In this document: positions 17,141 through 25,948 of the stretch, in pieces | Position numbering within the stretch: the first letter of the stretch is position 1 | How the letters are laid out: each line of letters starts with the position of its first letter | From: Mesorhizobium japonicum MAFF 303099 | GTDB lineage: Bacteria > Pseudomonadota > Alphaproteobacteria > Rhizobiales > Rhizobiaceae | Direction of reading: 5' to 3' | NCBI RefSeq assembly: GCF_000009625.1 | Contig: NC_002678.2 | Coordinates: forward strand, 62,001 to 126,000 | DNA length: 64,000 nt | Position numbers and translations under genes: made by a program | Notes under the pieces: generated by a model | The model's database searches: none | Told to the model about the DNA's origin: nothing | The model's input: only the letters and a program-made list of their open reading frames with translations

Positions 17141-18169
17141 TCAGGAAGCCTTGGCGCGGCGCGGTTGCCTGAGATGCTTGATACCGGCCATCTCCACGAA
17201 ATTAGTCGCCGCCTCCCACAGATAGTCGCCGTAGAGAAACGGCTCGAAGGGCTCGGCGCCACTCAGCGGCAGCGGGGCGATCTCGGCGTCGACACGCGGT
17301 TCGTAGAAAAACGGGATCGAGAACCGCGCCGTCTTCGGTGCGATCACCCGGTGCCGCGTCGCCCGCACACGCCCGCCGGTCCAGCGCTCCAGCAACTGGC
17401 CGAAATTGACCGCCAGCGTGCTGTTGGCGGGCGGCACGTCGATCCATTCGCCGGCGAGGTTTTTGGCCTGCAAGCCTTCGACGCCGTCCTGCGCCAGCAA
17501 GGTGACGAACCCGGAATCGGCATGCTCGCGGCCGATGATCGTACGCGTCTCGCCCTTGTGGACCACCGAGAACTCAGGCCCGCTGATGTCGATGCCTGCA
17601 TTGGCGTCGCGCAGGGGATAGCGGATCAGGCGCAGGGTCGAGATGCCATGCTCGAAATACGAATCGAAGATCGTTTCCGGCAGGTCAAGCCCGCGCGCGA
17701 TCGACCGCATCAACGCATTGCTGACCGTCTCCATCGCGCGATAATAGTCCGCCGCCGCCGCGCGCCAGCCGGGCAGGGCATCTTCAGTCGGCAATGGCGT
17801 CGGCTCGCACAGCGGATCGTCGGACGCCGAAACGCCGGCTGCATCGGCGATATCCGGCCCCATGTCGATGCCTTCCTTGTAGGAAACGGCTGTCGGCTGC
17901 AGTGAAAACCAGCCGCGATAGACATTCTTCCTGGTGCGGTCGAAATTCCAGCGCAGCAATTTCTGCTTCTCGGTGTCGGGAAGGGCGAAGATGTGCAGCA
18001 ATTGCGCTCGGCGTTCCGGCATCAGCCAGGCGTCTCCGGGAAAATCCCGAACCGCCATGAAGCCAATGCCCGAGGCGGCGGCCATGATGCTGATGTCGGC
18101 GCGGTCGCGGCCGGGCGAGGGCGGCCCGAACAGATCCGCAATGCCGATGGTTTCAATGTCTTGCGTCAC
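17141..18169 (-). CDS. Isopenicillin-N-synthase-like 2OG-Fe(II) oxygenase
   Basis: This is a 342-residue non-haem iron oxygenase. The facial triad is visible: His and Asp in GREHADSGFVT near residue 217 and the distal His in RATRHRV near 272. The 2-oxoglutarate-binding Arg-x-Ser follows in RFSIPFFYEP near 287. The N-terminal DIOX_N part lies before residue 150. Bacterial members hydroxylate or oxidise small molecules; the substrate is unknown. It converges with the SRPBCC gene (34-nt gap). Confidence 0.9.
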   Translation of the reverse strand: MTQDIETIGIADLFGPPSPGRDRADISIMAAASGIGFMAVRDFPGDAWLMPERRAQLLHIFALPDTEKQKLLRWNFDRTRKNVYRGWFSLQPTAVSYKEGIDMGPDIADAAGVSASDDPLCEPTPLPTEDALPGWRAAAADYYRAMETVSNALMRSIARGLDLPETIFDSYFEHGISTLRLIRYPLRDANAGIDISGPEFSVVHKGETRTIIGREHADSGFVTLLAQDGVEGLQAKNLAGEWIDVPPANSTLAVNFGQLLERWTGGRVRATRHRVIAPKTARFSIPFFYEPRVDAEIAPLPLSGAEPFEPFLYGDYLWEAATNFVEMAGIKHLRQPRRAKAS

Positions 18170-18275
18170 GGCCGCCCCATCACGGTAATCGATGAAACTG
18201 TATCAAAGCTTTTCAATTGACCCAATCGGTCCCGCCATTTACCTCGATTGCATACTCTCATCATGGATCACGGTG

Positions 18276-18674
18276 ATGGCAAAACATCAGGGCGGGTGCC
18301 TGTGCGGAGCGGTGCGCTACAGCACCGACGCGGCGCCCATCAACGAACGCATCTGCCATTGCCGGCTTTGCCAGAAGGCAATCGGCGCCGCCTTCAACGC
18401 CCGCGTGCTGTTTCGCATCGATGATGTGACCATCGAGGGGCCGCTGGCGACCGTGAACACCTCGCCCGATCTCAAGCGCGGTTTTTGCCCGGACTGCGGC
18501 ACGACGATGTTTTCGCGTCGCGATTCCGCCGGCATCATCGGCATCACCACCGGCTCGCTCGACGATCCCACTTTCTTCAGGCCGCAGATGCATATTTTCA
18601 CCGCCTCGAAACAGCCCTGGGTGGTGCTCGATGACGGCCTGCCGCAATATGAAGGCGCTCCGCCGCCAGGCTAG
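18276..18674 (+). CDS. GFA/CENP-V family zinc protein
   Basis: This 132-residue protein is of the glutathione-dependent formaldehyde-activating (GFA) fold family, with zinc ligands in GGCLCGAVRY near residue 6, ICHCRLCQ near 28 and FCPDCGTTMF near 75. True GFA activity is disputed for the family, so a small-thiol-adduct enzyme is the safest call. ATG at 18276 was chosen; the immediately preceding GTG (18273) is equally placed in frame. A CCTTCTCCC/GGGAGAAGG hairpin follows the stop. Confidence 0.88.
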   Translation: MAKHQGGCLCGAVRYSTDAAPINERICHCRLCQKAIGAAFNARVLFRIDDVTIEGPLATVNTSPDLKRGFCPDCGTTMFSRRDSAGIIGITTGSLDDPTFFRPQMHIFTASKQPWVVLDDGLPQYEGAPPPG

Positions 18675-18679
18675 CTCTT

Positions 18680-18702
18680 CCTTCTCCCGCAAGGGGAGAA
18701 GG
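18680..18702. terminator. CCTTCTCCC/GGGAGAAGG hairpin
   Basis: A 9-bp stem, CCTTCTCCC (18680-18688) with GGGAGAAGG (18694-18702), and a GCAAG loop lies 6 nt after the GFA gene stop. It lacks a T-run. The same stem sequence is, from memory, a common intergenic palindrome in rhizobial genomes, so it may be a repeat element that doubles as a terminator. Confidence 0.55.
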
Positions 18703-18824
18703 GAAGGTGAGACCATGACCAAAAATTGATCCAAATCATCACGCGATAGCCGGCAAAACGTCATTGGCGGGCCATCATTGTCTTCCTATCTATGCTGCGC
18801 GGGCCGGCATCGAGGAGACGACGG

Positions 18825-19037
18825 ATGAACGACAGCATCAGCACCCTGGACGAGCTTTTGAGCGATCCGATGGTCCTGCTTGTCATGGAGCGCGACCGTG
18901 TGCGCCCGGAACAGGTACGAATGCTGCTCGAGCGGGCTCGCAACCGGGCGCCCGATGGCGCACGCGCCGATCAGCCGGTCGTTCCGCCGGCCCATATTGT
19001 GGCCAGAGGTTGTTTCCAGCAATGGCTGCGCGGTTAG
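18825..19037 (+). CDS. Small hypothetical protein, 70 residues
   Basis: This short cytosolic protein begins MNDSISTLDELLSDPMV and contains RVRPEQVRMLLERARNRA, then a Pro/Val-rich stretch, and ends FQQWLRG. There is no membrane segment or known motif. An AGGAGACGACGG sequence ahead of the ATG at 18825 is a good ribosome binding site, and codon use matches its neighbours. I do not recognise the family. It ends 6 nt before the stop of the converging acetyltransferase gene. Confidence 0.65.
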   Translation: MNDSISTLDELLSDPMVLLVMERDRVRPEQVRMLLERARNRAPDGARADQPVVPPAHIVARGCFQQWLRG

Positions 19038-19043
19038 GCGCGG

Positions 19044-19949
19044 TCAGTTGGAGCTAGGCGGCAAATAGCTGTAATGGCTGCGGAAATAGGCAATCCTGAA
19101 GCCCAGGCGTGCGTAATTGCGGTAGGCCGGGCCGTCGCGTTCCTCGTGCGGCGCCTCGATGTCGGCGACGAACAGTTTCGCGCCGGCCGCAATCCCGTCG
19201 CGCACCAGCGCTTCGCCAAGCACCGCGTCGAGATCGAAGCTCGGCGCCATGATGCCCGGCACCGGCGCTTCGATGCCGCTCCAGGCCGCGCCGTCCACGC
19301 CGATGAACAGCGAGCGCACCGCGGCCACTGCGCCATCCCGCTTGGCCATATAGTGATGCCAGCCCTGTCGGTCGACCAGAGCCAGCAGCCAAGGTGTGGT
19401 GGGCAGCCGGTAACTTTTGTCGATGAAGCCGGCCCATTCGCTTGCCGATGCCTTCGTCACGCGCTCGACTGAAACCCCGTCAACCGTGAAGAGCGGCTCG
19501 GACGACAGCGGTTCGGCGTCGCGGTAAATCCGCTCCCAGCCGCCCTGGCGCTGCAGGCCGCGCGCCTCGAGCCAGCATCTGAGGCGTGATGGTTCGGCGT
19601 GTGGATTGACATAGAACCAGGGCCGCGAAATGCCAGCGGCACGGTAGTGCGCCAGCAGCGCGTCGAGCTGGCTTTCCGAGGCCGGGCTGTCGACGCCGAA
19701 ATTCTTCACGCAGTTGAAATGGACGAACGGGATCGTCGTGCAGGTGGTCCAGGCGAGGTCGCCTTCTCCCGCTATCGAAAGGCCTTGCCTTGCGGCGAAA
19801 TCGGCCGGTGCTGCGGCATAGAGGTCGAGCCAGGCGTTCACCTCGGCGCGCTCGATAATCCGGCTGAGGTCGCGCGAGACATCCTCGATCGCGATGGCTG
19901 GCGAGTGCGGTTCGGGCAAGGGCTGTAATTCTGACAGGGCGGTCAGCAT
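19044..19949 (-). CDS. GNAT-like acetyltransferase, two-part
   Basis: This 301-residue protein has a C-terminal GNAT-like half. SLFIGVDGAAWSGIEAPVPG near residue 215 and a terminal RNYARLGFRIAYFRSHYSY match the late strands of the fold. The N-terminal half (residues about 1-150) looks like a second, degenerate GNAT repeat. The substrate is unknown. A 13-bp palindrome, CTTACA-G-TGTAAG, sits 21 nt upstream of the ATG, inside the likely promoter, so a dimeric repressor may control it. Confidence 0.75.
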   Translation of the reverse strand: MLTALSELQPLPEPHSPAIAIEDVSRDLSRIIERAEVNAWLDLYAAAPADFAARQGLSIAGEGDLAWTTCTTIPFVHFNCVKNFGVDSPASESQLDALLAHYRAAGISRPWFYVNPHAEPSRLRCWLEARGLQRQGGWERIYRDAEPLSSEPLFTVDGVSVERVTKASASEWAGFIDKSYRLPTTPWLLALVDRQGWHHYMAKRDGAVAAVRSLFIGVDGAAWSGIEAPVPGIMAPSFDLDAVLGEALVRDGIAAGAKLFVADIEAPHEERDGPAYRNYARLGFRIAYFRSHYSYLPPSSN

Positions 19950-19969
19950 GGCTCTCCTCCGTCATTTAA

Positions 19970-19982
19970 CTTACAGTGTAAG
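19970..19982. promoter_or_regulatory. Palindromic operator candidate CTTACA-G-TGTAAG
   Basis: A perfect 13-bp inverted repeat lies in the 165-nt divergent region between the GNAT-like gene and uppP, close to the GNAT start codon. TTACA/TGTAA palindromes are typical of TetR-family operators. No regulator gene is adjacent, so the cognate protein is unknown. Confidence 0.4.
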
Positions 19983-20114
19983 ATTAGCGAAGGATAATAT
20001 GAATGCGCGGCTTGTCAAGCGGCGCCTTACAAATCCGTAAATAGGAATCCGGGGAGCGCCAGACTATTGCTCGGCGGGGATCGCCCTCATGATTATTCGA
20101 CAGAAAGGCTCGAT

Positions 20115-20987
20115 ATGGCTGACATCTGCACTCAAGGCGTAGACACCGGCTTCGTCGGCCTGGGATTTGCCAAGGTCGCCTTTCTCGGCCTGGTGCAAGG
20201 CATCACCGAATTGCTGCCGATTTCCTCGACTGCCCATATGCGCATCGTGCCGGCGCTACTCGGCTGGCAGGACCCGGGCTCCGCCTTCTCCGCCGCCATG
20301 CAGCTTGCCGCCCTTGCCGCCGTGATCAGCTATTTCTGGGGCGATGTCAGGGATCTCCTGTTCGGCTCGCTCGATGCGCTCACGAGGCGCGATTTTTCCG
20401 ACCGGCATTTCCGGCTAGCGTCCTGGATCGTGCTGGCGACGATCCCGATCGTCATTGCAGGCGTCGCGCTATCGGGCGTTCTCAATGCCTGCAATTCGCC
20501 GCTGCGCAGCCTGACCGTGATCGGCTGGTCCTGTATCGCCATGGCGATCCTGCTGGCGCTGGCCGAGATTTTCGCCCGCCACAAGCGCACCATCGCAGAA
20601 GCGTCGCTCGCCGACGCGCTGCTTGTCGGCGTAGCACAGATCGGCGCGCTGATCCCCGGCGTCTCGCGCTCGGGCTCGACCCTGACGGCGGCGCTTGGGC
20701 TCGGCTTCAAGCGGGCCGAGGCGGCGCGCTTCTCGTTCCTGCTCGGGCTGCCGGCGATCGCGCTTGCCGGTCTCAAGGAACTGTGGGAGCTGCACAAGGT
20801 TCATCTCGACGCCCATGGCTGGTCGGTTCTTGCCACCGGGCTGGTCGTCGCCTCGATCTCCGCCTTCTTTGCCATCTGGGGCCTGATGCGAGTGCTGGAA
20901 CGCTTCTCCGCCTGGCCTTTCGTCATCTATCGCGGCCTGCTCGGCGTGGTCTTGTTGCTCGGCCTGGCGATGGGATGGCTGGCTTGA
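20115..20987 (+). CDS. uppP: Undecaprenyl-diphosphatase (UppP/BacA family)
   Basis: This 290-residue integral membrane protein carries both BacA consensus regions: LVQGITELLPISSTAH near residue 30 and PGVSRSGSTLTAALGLG near residue 180. It has about eight hydrophobic segments. It dephosphorylates undecaprenyl diphosphate to recycle the carrier lipid for peptidoglycan and polysaccharide synthesis, and overproduction gives bacitracin resistance. The ATG at 20115 has a GAAAGG site in front of it. Wall-related genes (DedA, GH25, cysteine proteinase) lie within 5 kb but are not an operon. Confidence 0.9.
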   Translation: MADICTQGVDTGFVGLGFAKVAFLGLVQGITELLPISSTAHMRIVPALLGWQDPGSAFSAAMQLAALAAVISYFWGDVRDLLFGSLDALTRRDFSDRHFRLASWIVLATIPIVIAGVALSGVLNACNSPLRSLTVIGWSCIAMAILLALAEIFARHKRTIAEASLADALLVGVAQIGALIPGVSRSGSTLTAALGLGFKRAEAARFSFLLGLPAIALAGLKELWELHKVHLDAHGWSVLATGLVVASISAFFAIWGLMRVLERFSAWPFVIYRGLLGVVLLLGLAMGWLA

Positions 20988-21082
20988 CAGCAGTGTTGCG
21001 TGCCGGCACCAGTTGAGTGCATGAGTCGATCCCCTCGCAGATGTGATCGCTAGGGTTGATTGACTTCGGAATATAACCGCCC

Positions 21083-21098
21083 TTAACATTCTGTTAAC
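21083..21098 (+). promoter_or_regulatory. CtrA box TTAA-N7-TTAAC
   Basis: TTAA (21083-21086), seven bases, then TTAAC (21094-21098) is an exact full CtrA recognition sequence. It lies 22 nt before the ATG of the transglutaminase-like proteinase gene. So close to the start codon it could repress, or the true translation start may be the next ATG at 21132. CtrA is the cell-cycle master regulator of Hyphomicrobiales and Caulobacter. Confidence 0.55.
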
Positions 21099-21119
21099 AA
21101 AACAGGTGGGTGGGGCCGG

Positions 21120-21740
21120 ATGGCATCCTCGATGGGTTGGCGCCGCAAGGCGAAGGGGCTGGCGGTTGCCTTGGCCGTTTTCTGCGCGGTGGCGGGTTCG
21201 GCCCATGCCGCGCCTGCTTCCATGGTTGTCGGCGGCTCGACCTCCCAGCCGATCGGCCACTATGATTTTTGCAAGATCCATGTCGCCGAATGCTCTATCC
21301 GCTCGCCCGACAGTGTACCGGAACACCTGACCAGCAAGCTGCTGCACGATATCTCGGCCGTGAATCTCTCGGTCAACACGCGCGTCAAGCCGATGAGCGA
21401 CATGGACAATTACGGCAAGGACGAATGGTGGGCCTATCCGGACAATGGTTTTGGCGACTGCGAGGATTACGCGCTGGAAAAGCGGCGTGAGCTCAACAGC
21501 CTGGGCATTGCCATAGCCAATCTTTTGATGACGGTGGTTCGCAAGCCTGATGGCGAGGGTCACGCCGTGCTGACGGTGCGCACCGACAAGGGCGACTTCA
21601 TCCTCGACAATCTGACCGACAAGGTCCGCCTCTGGAACCAGACGAGCTATCGCTACCTGAAGCGGCAGGCGAGCGACAACACCGGGCACTGGGTCTCCAT
21701 TCTGGGCGGCGACGAACAGCTGGTCAGCGCCGTCAAATAG
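21120..21740 (+). CDS. Periplasmic transglutaminase-like cysteine proteinase (BTLCP)
   Basis: This 206-residue protein has a signal peptide ending ...AVAGSAHAA (cleavage near residue 30). The mature part carries the papain/transglutaminase-like triad: Cys in GDCEDYAL near residue 114, His in GEGHAVLTV near 150 and Asp in ILDNLTD near 164. Bacterial members (DUF920, LapG-like superfamily) cleave envelope or adhesin proteins. No LapD partner is adjacent. A perfect CtrA box lies in its promoter, suggesting cell-cycle control of envelope processing. Confidence 0.88.
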   Translation: MASSMGWRRKAKGLAVALAVFCAVAGSAHAAPASMVVGGSTSQPIGHYDFCKIHVAECSIRSPDSVPEHLTSKLLHDISAVNLSVNTRVKPMSDMDNYGKDEWWAYPDNGFGDCEDYALEKRRELNSLGIAIANLLMTVVRKPDGEGHAVLTVRTDKGDFILDNLTDKVRLWNQTSYRYLKRQASDNTGHWVSILGGDEQLVSAVK

Positions 21741-21866
21741 TCGGGTCGGCTCCATCGCGTCCCGACCGCGGATGCTGGCGTGCGCCCATTCCAGGCCGAT
21801 CTTCCACAATGCCCGTCGGCGATGTTATCCACGGCGGCTCGGCGAGGCTGGCAATCTGGTAGACGC

Positions 21867-22658
21867 ATGGATTTTCTGACGTTTTTCAGCTCGGCGCCCC
21901 TGCTGCTGGGCGCGGTCAAAGCCGCGCTGCCGCAGGCCGTCGCCAGCACGATGGCCTTCAGCCAATGGTTCGTGTCGCTGCCGCCGTGCCGCGACTTCGC
22001 CTTCGAGGCGACCAGCTATCTCATTTGCGAGGTCGATCCGAAGCTCTATTCGATCGAACTGTTCTGGAAGGATCCGGTCGGCAAGCCATTTCAGTCGCTG
22101 CACAATCTCGACGCTGCCCAGCGCGCGGCCGGCCGCACCATGCTGTTTGCCATCAATGCCGGCATGTATCATCCCGACCTCAGGCCGGTTGGCCTCTATG
22201 TCGAGCGTGGCCGGGAAATGGCCGGCGTGAGGACGGGATCGGGAAGCGGCAATTTTTCACTGCAGCCGAATGGCATCTTCTACATCAGCGGCGGCAAGGC
22301 CGCGGTCCGGGCGACCAGGGACTTCGTCAGGAAGCGGCCGTCCACCGACTATGCCACGCAATCCGGGCCGATGCTGGTGATCGACGGCCAGCTTCATCCG
22401 AAATTCCAGTCCGACGGCACCTCGCGCAAGACCCGCGACGGCGTCGGGGTGCGCAAGGACGGTGTCGCGGTCTTTGCCATTTCGAACGGCACGGTGAATT
22501 TCCATACATTCGCCCGGCTGTTCCGCGATGCGCTCGGCTGCGACAATGCGCTGTTTCTCGACGGCACGATATCGAGCCTGTTTGCGCCCGCCATCGGCCG
22601 CAACGACGACTACTGGAATCTAGGGCCGATGATCGGCGTGTTCAGGAAGCGCGGCTAG
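21867..22658 (+). CDS. Phosphodiester glycosidase (NAGPA-domain) family protein
   Basis: This 263-residue protein has an N-terminal hydrophobic signal/anchor segment and a DUF2233/NAGPA domain. The family signatures are AINAGMYHPDLRPVGLYV near residue 95, TQSGPMLVIDGQLHP near 170, and the conserved ALFLDGTISSLFAP near 230. Relatives remove sugar-1-phosphodiester caps, including wall-linked glycans, outside the cytosol. Its last 17 nt overlap the end of the converging DedA gene. ATG at 21867 was chosen as the last start ahead of the signal segment. Confidence 0.85.
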   Translation: MDFLTFFSSAPLLLGAVKAALPQAVASTMAFSQWFVSLPPCRDFAFEATSYLICEVDPKLYSIELFWKDPVGKPFQSLHNLDAAQRAAGRTMLFAINAGMYHPDLRPVGLYVERGREMAGVRTGSGSGNFSLQPNGIFYISGGKAAVRATRDFVRKRPSTDYATQSGPMLVIDGQLHPKFQSDGTSRKTRDGVGVRKDGVAVFAISNGTVNFHTFARLFRDALGCDNALFLDGTISSLFAPAIGRNDDYWNLGPMIGVFRKRG

Positions 22659-23283
22659 GCGCGGCGGTTCGCTTACGCCGAAGCTTGAGCGCGATCACTG
22701 CTATGATAATCAAGGCGACCACGCCGATCGCCGCCAGCCCGAACAGGCTGGTCACGTCGAGTTCGGGGATGCTGCCGGCGCCCTTGGCCACCAGCCATCC
22801 CGGCGACAGCACGACCGGCGCCCAGATGATCGCCGACAGGATATTGGCGATCTGGAAGCGGCGCCGGTGCATGCCCATCATGCCGGCGACCAGCGGCACG
22901 GTGGCGCGGACCGGGCCGAAGAAGCGGCCGACGAAAACCGCTGCGAAACCATAACGGTGGAAGAACAGCCGCGCCCTGGCGACCTCGCGGCGGTAGCGGT
23001 TGAGCGGCCATTTGTGGACGACACTGCGCCCCAGCCATTTGCCGAGGAAGTAGGAGATGGTATCGCCGAGCGCCGCCCCGACCATCGCGGCCAGAAGCAC
23101 CGGCAAAGGCTGGACGATGCCGGCCCCGACCAGGCCGCCGACGATGATGAGCACCGTGGTGCCGGGCAAGAGGATGCCAACCAGCACAAGCGACTCACCG
23201 AAGGCCAGCAGCCCGACCACGAGGCCGGCCCATGCCTGATGGTTCTCGATGAAACAAACGCTCTGGTCGATGAACGCCTGCAC
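22642..23283 (-). CDS. DedA family membrane protein
   Basis: This 213-residue membrane protein has the DedA/VTT features: GESLVLVGILLPGTTVLIIVG near residue 30, the glycine-rich GAALGDTISYFLGKWLG near 70, and the functional Arg/Pro motif GRFFGPVRATVPLVAG near 120. DedA proteins are half-transporters or scramblases linked to undecaprenyl-phosphate or phospholipid flipping and membrane homeostasis. The gene upstream on the same strand is DUF1402 (24-nt gap), so the two may be co-transcribed. Confidence 0.9.
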   Translation of the reverse strand: MQAFIDQSVCFIENHQAWAGLVVGLLAFGESLVLVGILLPGTTVLIIVGGLVGAGIVQPLPVLLAAMVGAALGDTISYFLGKWLGRSVVHKWPLNRYRREVARARLFFHRYGFAAVFVGRFFGPVRATVPLVAGMMGMHRRRFQIANILSAIIWAPVVLSPGWLVAKGAGSIPELDVTSLFGLAAIGVVALIIIAVIALKLRRKRTAAPSRAS

Positions 23284-23307
23284 GCAAGCTCCTGTTGAAA
23301 GCGTTTC

Positions 23308-24291
23308 TCAGCTGCCGCTGTCGAGCAGGCTTCTGAGTTCGTCGAGCTTGTCGTTGACGAGCCAGCCGTAATAATTCTCCGCCGGCAGCTTGCGGCCTTT
23401 GCCGCTGGCGAGCGCTGCGCGCAGGTCGGCCGCCCGCTGCCGGGGCTGGCCGACATTGTAGAGCGTGGCCGTGATCCCCGGATTGTCCGAGACGTCGAAG
23501 CCCTGTTCCTTGTAGGCGTCGATGGCGTCGCGCACGATCGCGGCGATGTAGACGATGCTGCGGTCGGGATCCATGACATCGCGATAGATCGCCTGCGGAT
23601 GATCCGGCGTGAGCTTGTCGTAGCCGCTCACCTTGTTGACCAGATCGGTCACCTCGAGCGCGGTCAGCGGGCTGATCTGGCCGAGGCCGAATGTCTGGCC
23701 GGCGAAGAAGGGCTGGAAGAAGGCCTGCTGGAAGGTCATTGCGTCGTAGGTGACGCCGTCGACCGTCTTGCCTCGGAAATGGTCGACCCAGACCCTGTCG
23801 CGGCAGCTCCAAAGGGAGGCACTGTCCTTGGCCTGCGCGCAGCCAGCGAATTCCGGCCGCTGGACAAAGGTCTGAACCGGCACGCCCTTGTAGCGGAAGG
23901 CAAAGTCGAGGCCGGAATAGGACAGCGCCTTCACATAGTAGGTCTGGACCGAGCCGACAGCCGTCACATTGTAGGTGTGTTCGCCGACCAGCGCCCCGAC
24001 AATATGGATAGGGTCGATATCGTAAGCTGCCGCGACCTGCTTGATATGCGCCACCAGCTTCTTCTCGCGTTTCAGCAGCGCGACGATCTTCTCGTATTTT
24101 TCCGCGTAGGTGGTCTTGAAAGCGCGGGTTCGCGTCGCCGACGCATCCGGGATTCGCGGTTGCGTTTCCGAGCGATTGCCGGGGGGAACGACGATCAGCG
24201 CGCTGGCATGCGCGGCCTCGGCCAACAGCGCGCCGCCGCAAGAGAGGACCGCGAGCAGGGGGACCAGGAGAAGCCGCTGCAACGCAATCAT
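23308..24291 (-). CDS. DUF1402 family exported protein
   Basis: This 327-residue protein has a signal peptide MIALQRLLLVPLLAVL ending near AEAAHA. The body contains YDIDPIHIVGALVGEHTYN near residue 95 and QTFGLGQISPLTALEVTD near 200. These resemble lysozyme-like/transglycosylase helices, with a possible catalytic Glu in GEHT. DUF1402 is a rhizobial family without proven function. ATG at 24291 begins the signal peptide; the longer in-frame start adds 22 non-hydrophobic residues. A peptidoglycan-related role is an inference. Confidence 0.82.
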   Translation of the reverse strand: MIALQRLLLVPLLAVLSCGGALLAEAAHASALIVVPPGNRSETQPRIPDASATRTRAFKTTYAEKYEKIVALLKREKKLVAHIKQVAAAYDIDPIHIVGALVGEHTYNVTAVGSVQTYYVKALSYSGLDFAFRYKGVPVQTFVQRPEFAGCAQAKDSASLWSCRDRVWVDHFRGKTVDGVTYDAMTFQQAFFQPFFAGQTFGLGQISPLTALEVTDLVNKVSGYDKLTPDHPQAIYRDVMDPDRSIVYIAAIVRDAIDAYKEQGFDVSDNPGITATLYNVGQPRQRAADLRAALASGKGRKLPAENYYGWLVNDKLDELRSLLDSGS

Positions 24292-24529
24292 CGGATGCCT
24301 TTTGTAGAAATCGTGGGAAATGCCTGCGGCCAAAGCCGCTCTCGTCTCAACAGCCACATCATGGCGCTGTCAAGGCTGGGCCGGCGGCGTCGACGGCGAA
24401 TGTCTGAAACGGGTCACAGTCATGGTAAAAAACTTGATTCAAACTTTATTGGTAATTTCTCGTTCATAACTGGCCCGGTTGTCCGTCGGCCATTGCCTTC
24501 GGTCTGTTGTGTTTTGAGTACAGGTCCAG

Positions 24530-25603
24530 ATGCGGTTACCAGGCGCCATCAGTTTCGTGATCGCATCGCTGTGCCTCGCCGGCTGCTCGTCGACATCGGG
24601 CATGGACGCGCTCGACATGCAGAAGCCGTCGAACGAAACCACCAGTTCGGTGGTGCGGCCAAGCGCACCGATCGCATCCGTTCCGGTGAGCAAGGCCAGC
24701 AATGCGCGCAAGCCGGCGGAGATCGCGCCTGAGGATGGTCCTGACCGGCCCTTCGGGCTGGCGGAGGAAGAAACCGTGGCGCTTTCGGCGCCCGCATTGC
24801 CGGACAATGTCGATCCGCCCGTTGAGCCCGCGGCCCTGGTCTCGCCACCGAAACTCTTGTCGCGCGCCGCACCGGCGATGCTTGCCGGGCCGGTCACGCG
24901 CTATGGTTTTCGCGATGCCAAGCCGATCAATTTCGGCCGCTCCTCACCCCGCCACCTTGCCGTGCACGGGGTCGACGTGTCGCGCTGGCAAGGCGACGTG
25001 AACTGGGAAAAGCTGCGCGCGCAGGGCGCCAACTTCGCCTACATCAAGGCGACCGATGGCGGTGACCATCTCGATCCGATGTTCATGAGGAACTGGCGCA
25101 ATGCCGATGCCGCCGGGCTCAAGCGCGGCGCCTATCATTTCTTCTACTGGTGCCGCACCGCCGGCGAGCAGGCCGACTGGTTCATCCGCAACGTGCCGAA
25201 GGTCGATGGTGCGCTGCCGCCGGTGATCGACGTCGAATGGAACGGCGATTCCAGCTGCAAGCGGCGCCCGTCACGTGAAAAGGTGCTGGAGAAGATGCAG
25301 GTGTTCATGGACAAGCTTGAACGCCACTACGGTCAGCGTCCGATCATCTACACCTCCCCCGATTTCTATCGCGACAACCTCCAGGGCGCTTTCCTCGACT
25401 ACCCGTTCTGGCTGCGCGCGGTGGCACGGCACCCGTCAAAGGTCTATCCCGGCCGCAAATGGCTGTTCTGGCAGTATTCCGGCTCCGGCCTGTCGCACGG
25501 CGTGACCGGCCGCGTCGACCTCAACGTCTTCCATGGCGACGAGCGGCAATGGCGCGCCTGGGCAGGCGGCGGCGGCCGTCAGATGATGGCCGACGCGGAT
25601 TAG
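24530..25603 (+). CDS. GH25 lysozyme-like lipoprotein
   Basis: This 357-residue protein has a lipobox LAGC at residues 17-20, so it should be a lipoprotein. A Pro/Ala-rich linker runs to about residue 140, then a glycoside hydrolase family 25 domain follows. Catalytic acids lie in HGVDVSRWQGDV near 147 and PPVIDVEWNG near 235. GH25 enzymes cut the beta-1,4 bond of peptidoglycan (muramidase). It is divergent from DUF1402 and DedA with 238 nt between, in an AT-rich region that probably holds both promoters. Confidence 0.92.
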   Translation: MRLPGAISFVIASLCLAGCSSTSGMDALDMQKPSNETTSSVVRPSAPIASVPVSKASNARKPAEIAPEDGPDRPFGLAEEETVALSAPALPDNVDPPVEPAALVSPPKLLSRAAPAMLAGPVTRYGFRDAKPINFGRSSPRHLAVHGVDVSRWQGDVNWEKLRAQGANFAYIKATDGGDHLDPMFMRNWRNADAAGLKRGAYHFFYWCRTAGEQADWFIRNVPKVDGALPPVIDVEWNGDSSCKRRPSREKVLEKMQVFMDKLERHYGQRPIIYTSPDFYRDNLQGAFLDYPFWLRAVARHPSKVYPGRKWLFWQYSGSGLSHGVTGRVDLNVFHGDERQWRAWAGGGGRQMMADAD

Positions 25604-25636
25604 GGTTCGCGTCGCCATTCGTTCAGGTCCTGCTGC

Positions 25637-25825
25637 CTATTGCAGCTGGTTGCTCCCGCCATTCCTGTCCTCGCTCAGCCGCAGCTTTCTCCTCAACGCC
25701 ATGATCTCGGCTATCGCGGCATCGATCATGGTGAGAAGTGTCAACGTGTCGTGCTGGGTTGGGTCGGCTCTGACATAGGCGAGCTGGTTGACGATGTCGG
25801 TGTCGTCGTCGGGTTCGTCACTCAT
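25637..25825 (-). CDS. Small hypothetical protein, 62 residues
   Basis: This short acidic protein starts MSDEPDDDTDIVNQLAYVR and continues into one amphipathic helix, LLTMIDAAIAEIMALRRKL, so a small helical cytosolic protein is likely. I do not recognise a family. The in-frame ATG at 25882 would add 19 residues of poor coding character, so 25825 is preferred. The ribosome binding site is weak, which lowers confidence. Confidence 0.5.
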   Translation of the reverse strand: MSDEPDDDTDIVNQLAYVRADPTQHDTLTLLTMIDAAIAEIMALRRKLRLSEDRNGGSNQLQ

Positions 25826-25948
25826 GGCCGTTTTCCGGTTGTTATCTTCCAGACGTTCCCATTCGATCCGATCCGTCGTCAAATTGTACCTATATCACTT
25901 CGTCGTGTGAATGGTCGCCCGACCGCCCATCCAACCGGTCCGACCGCC

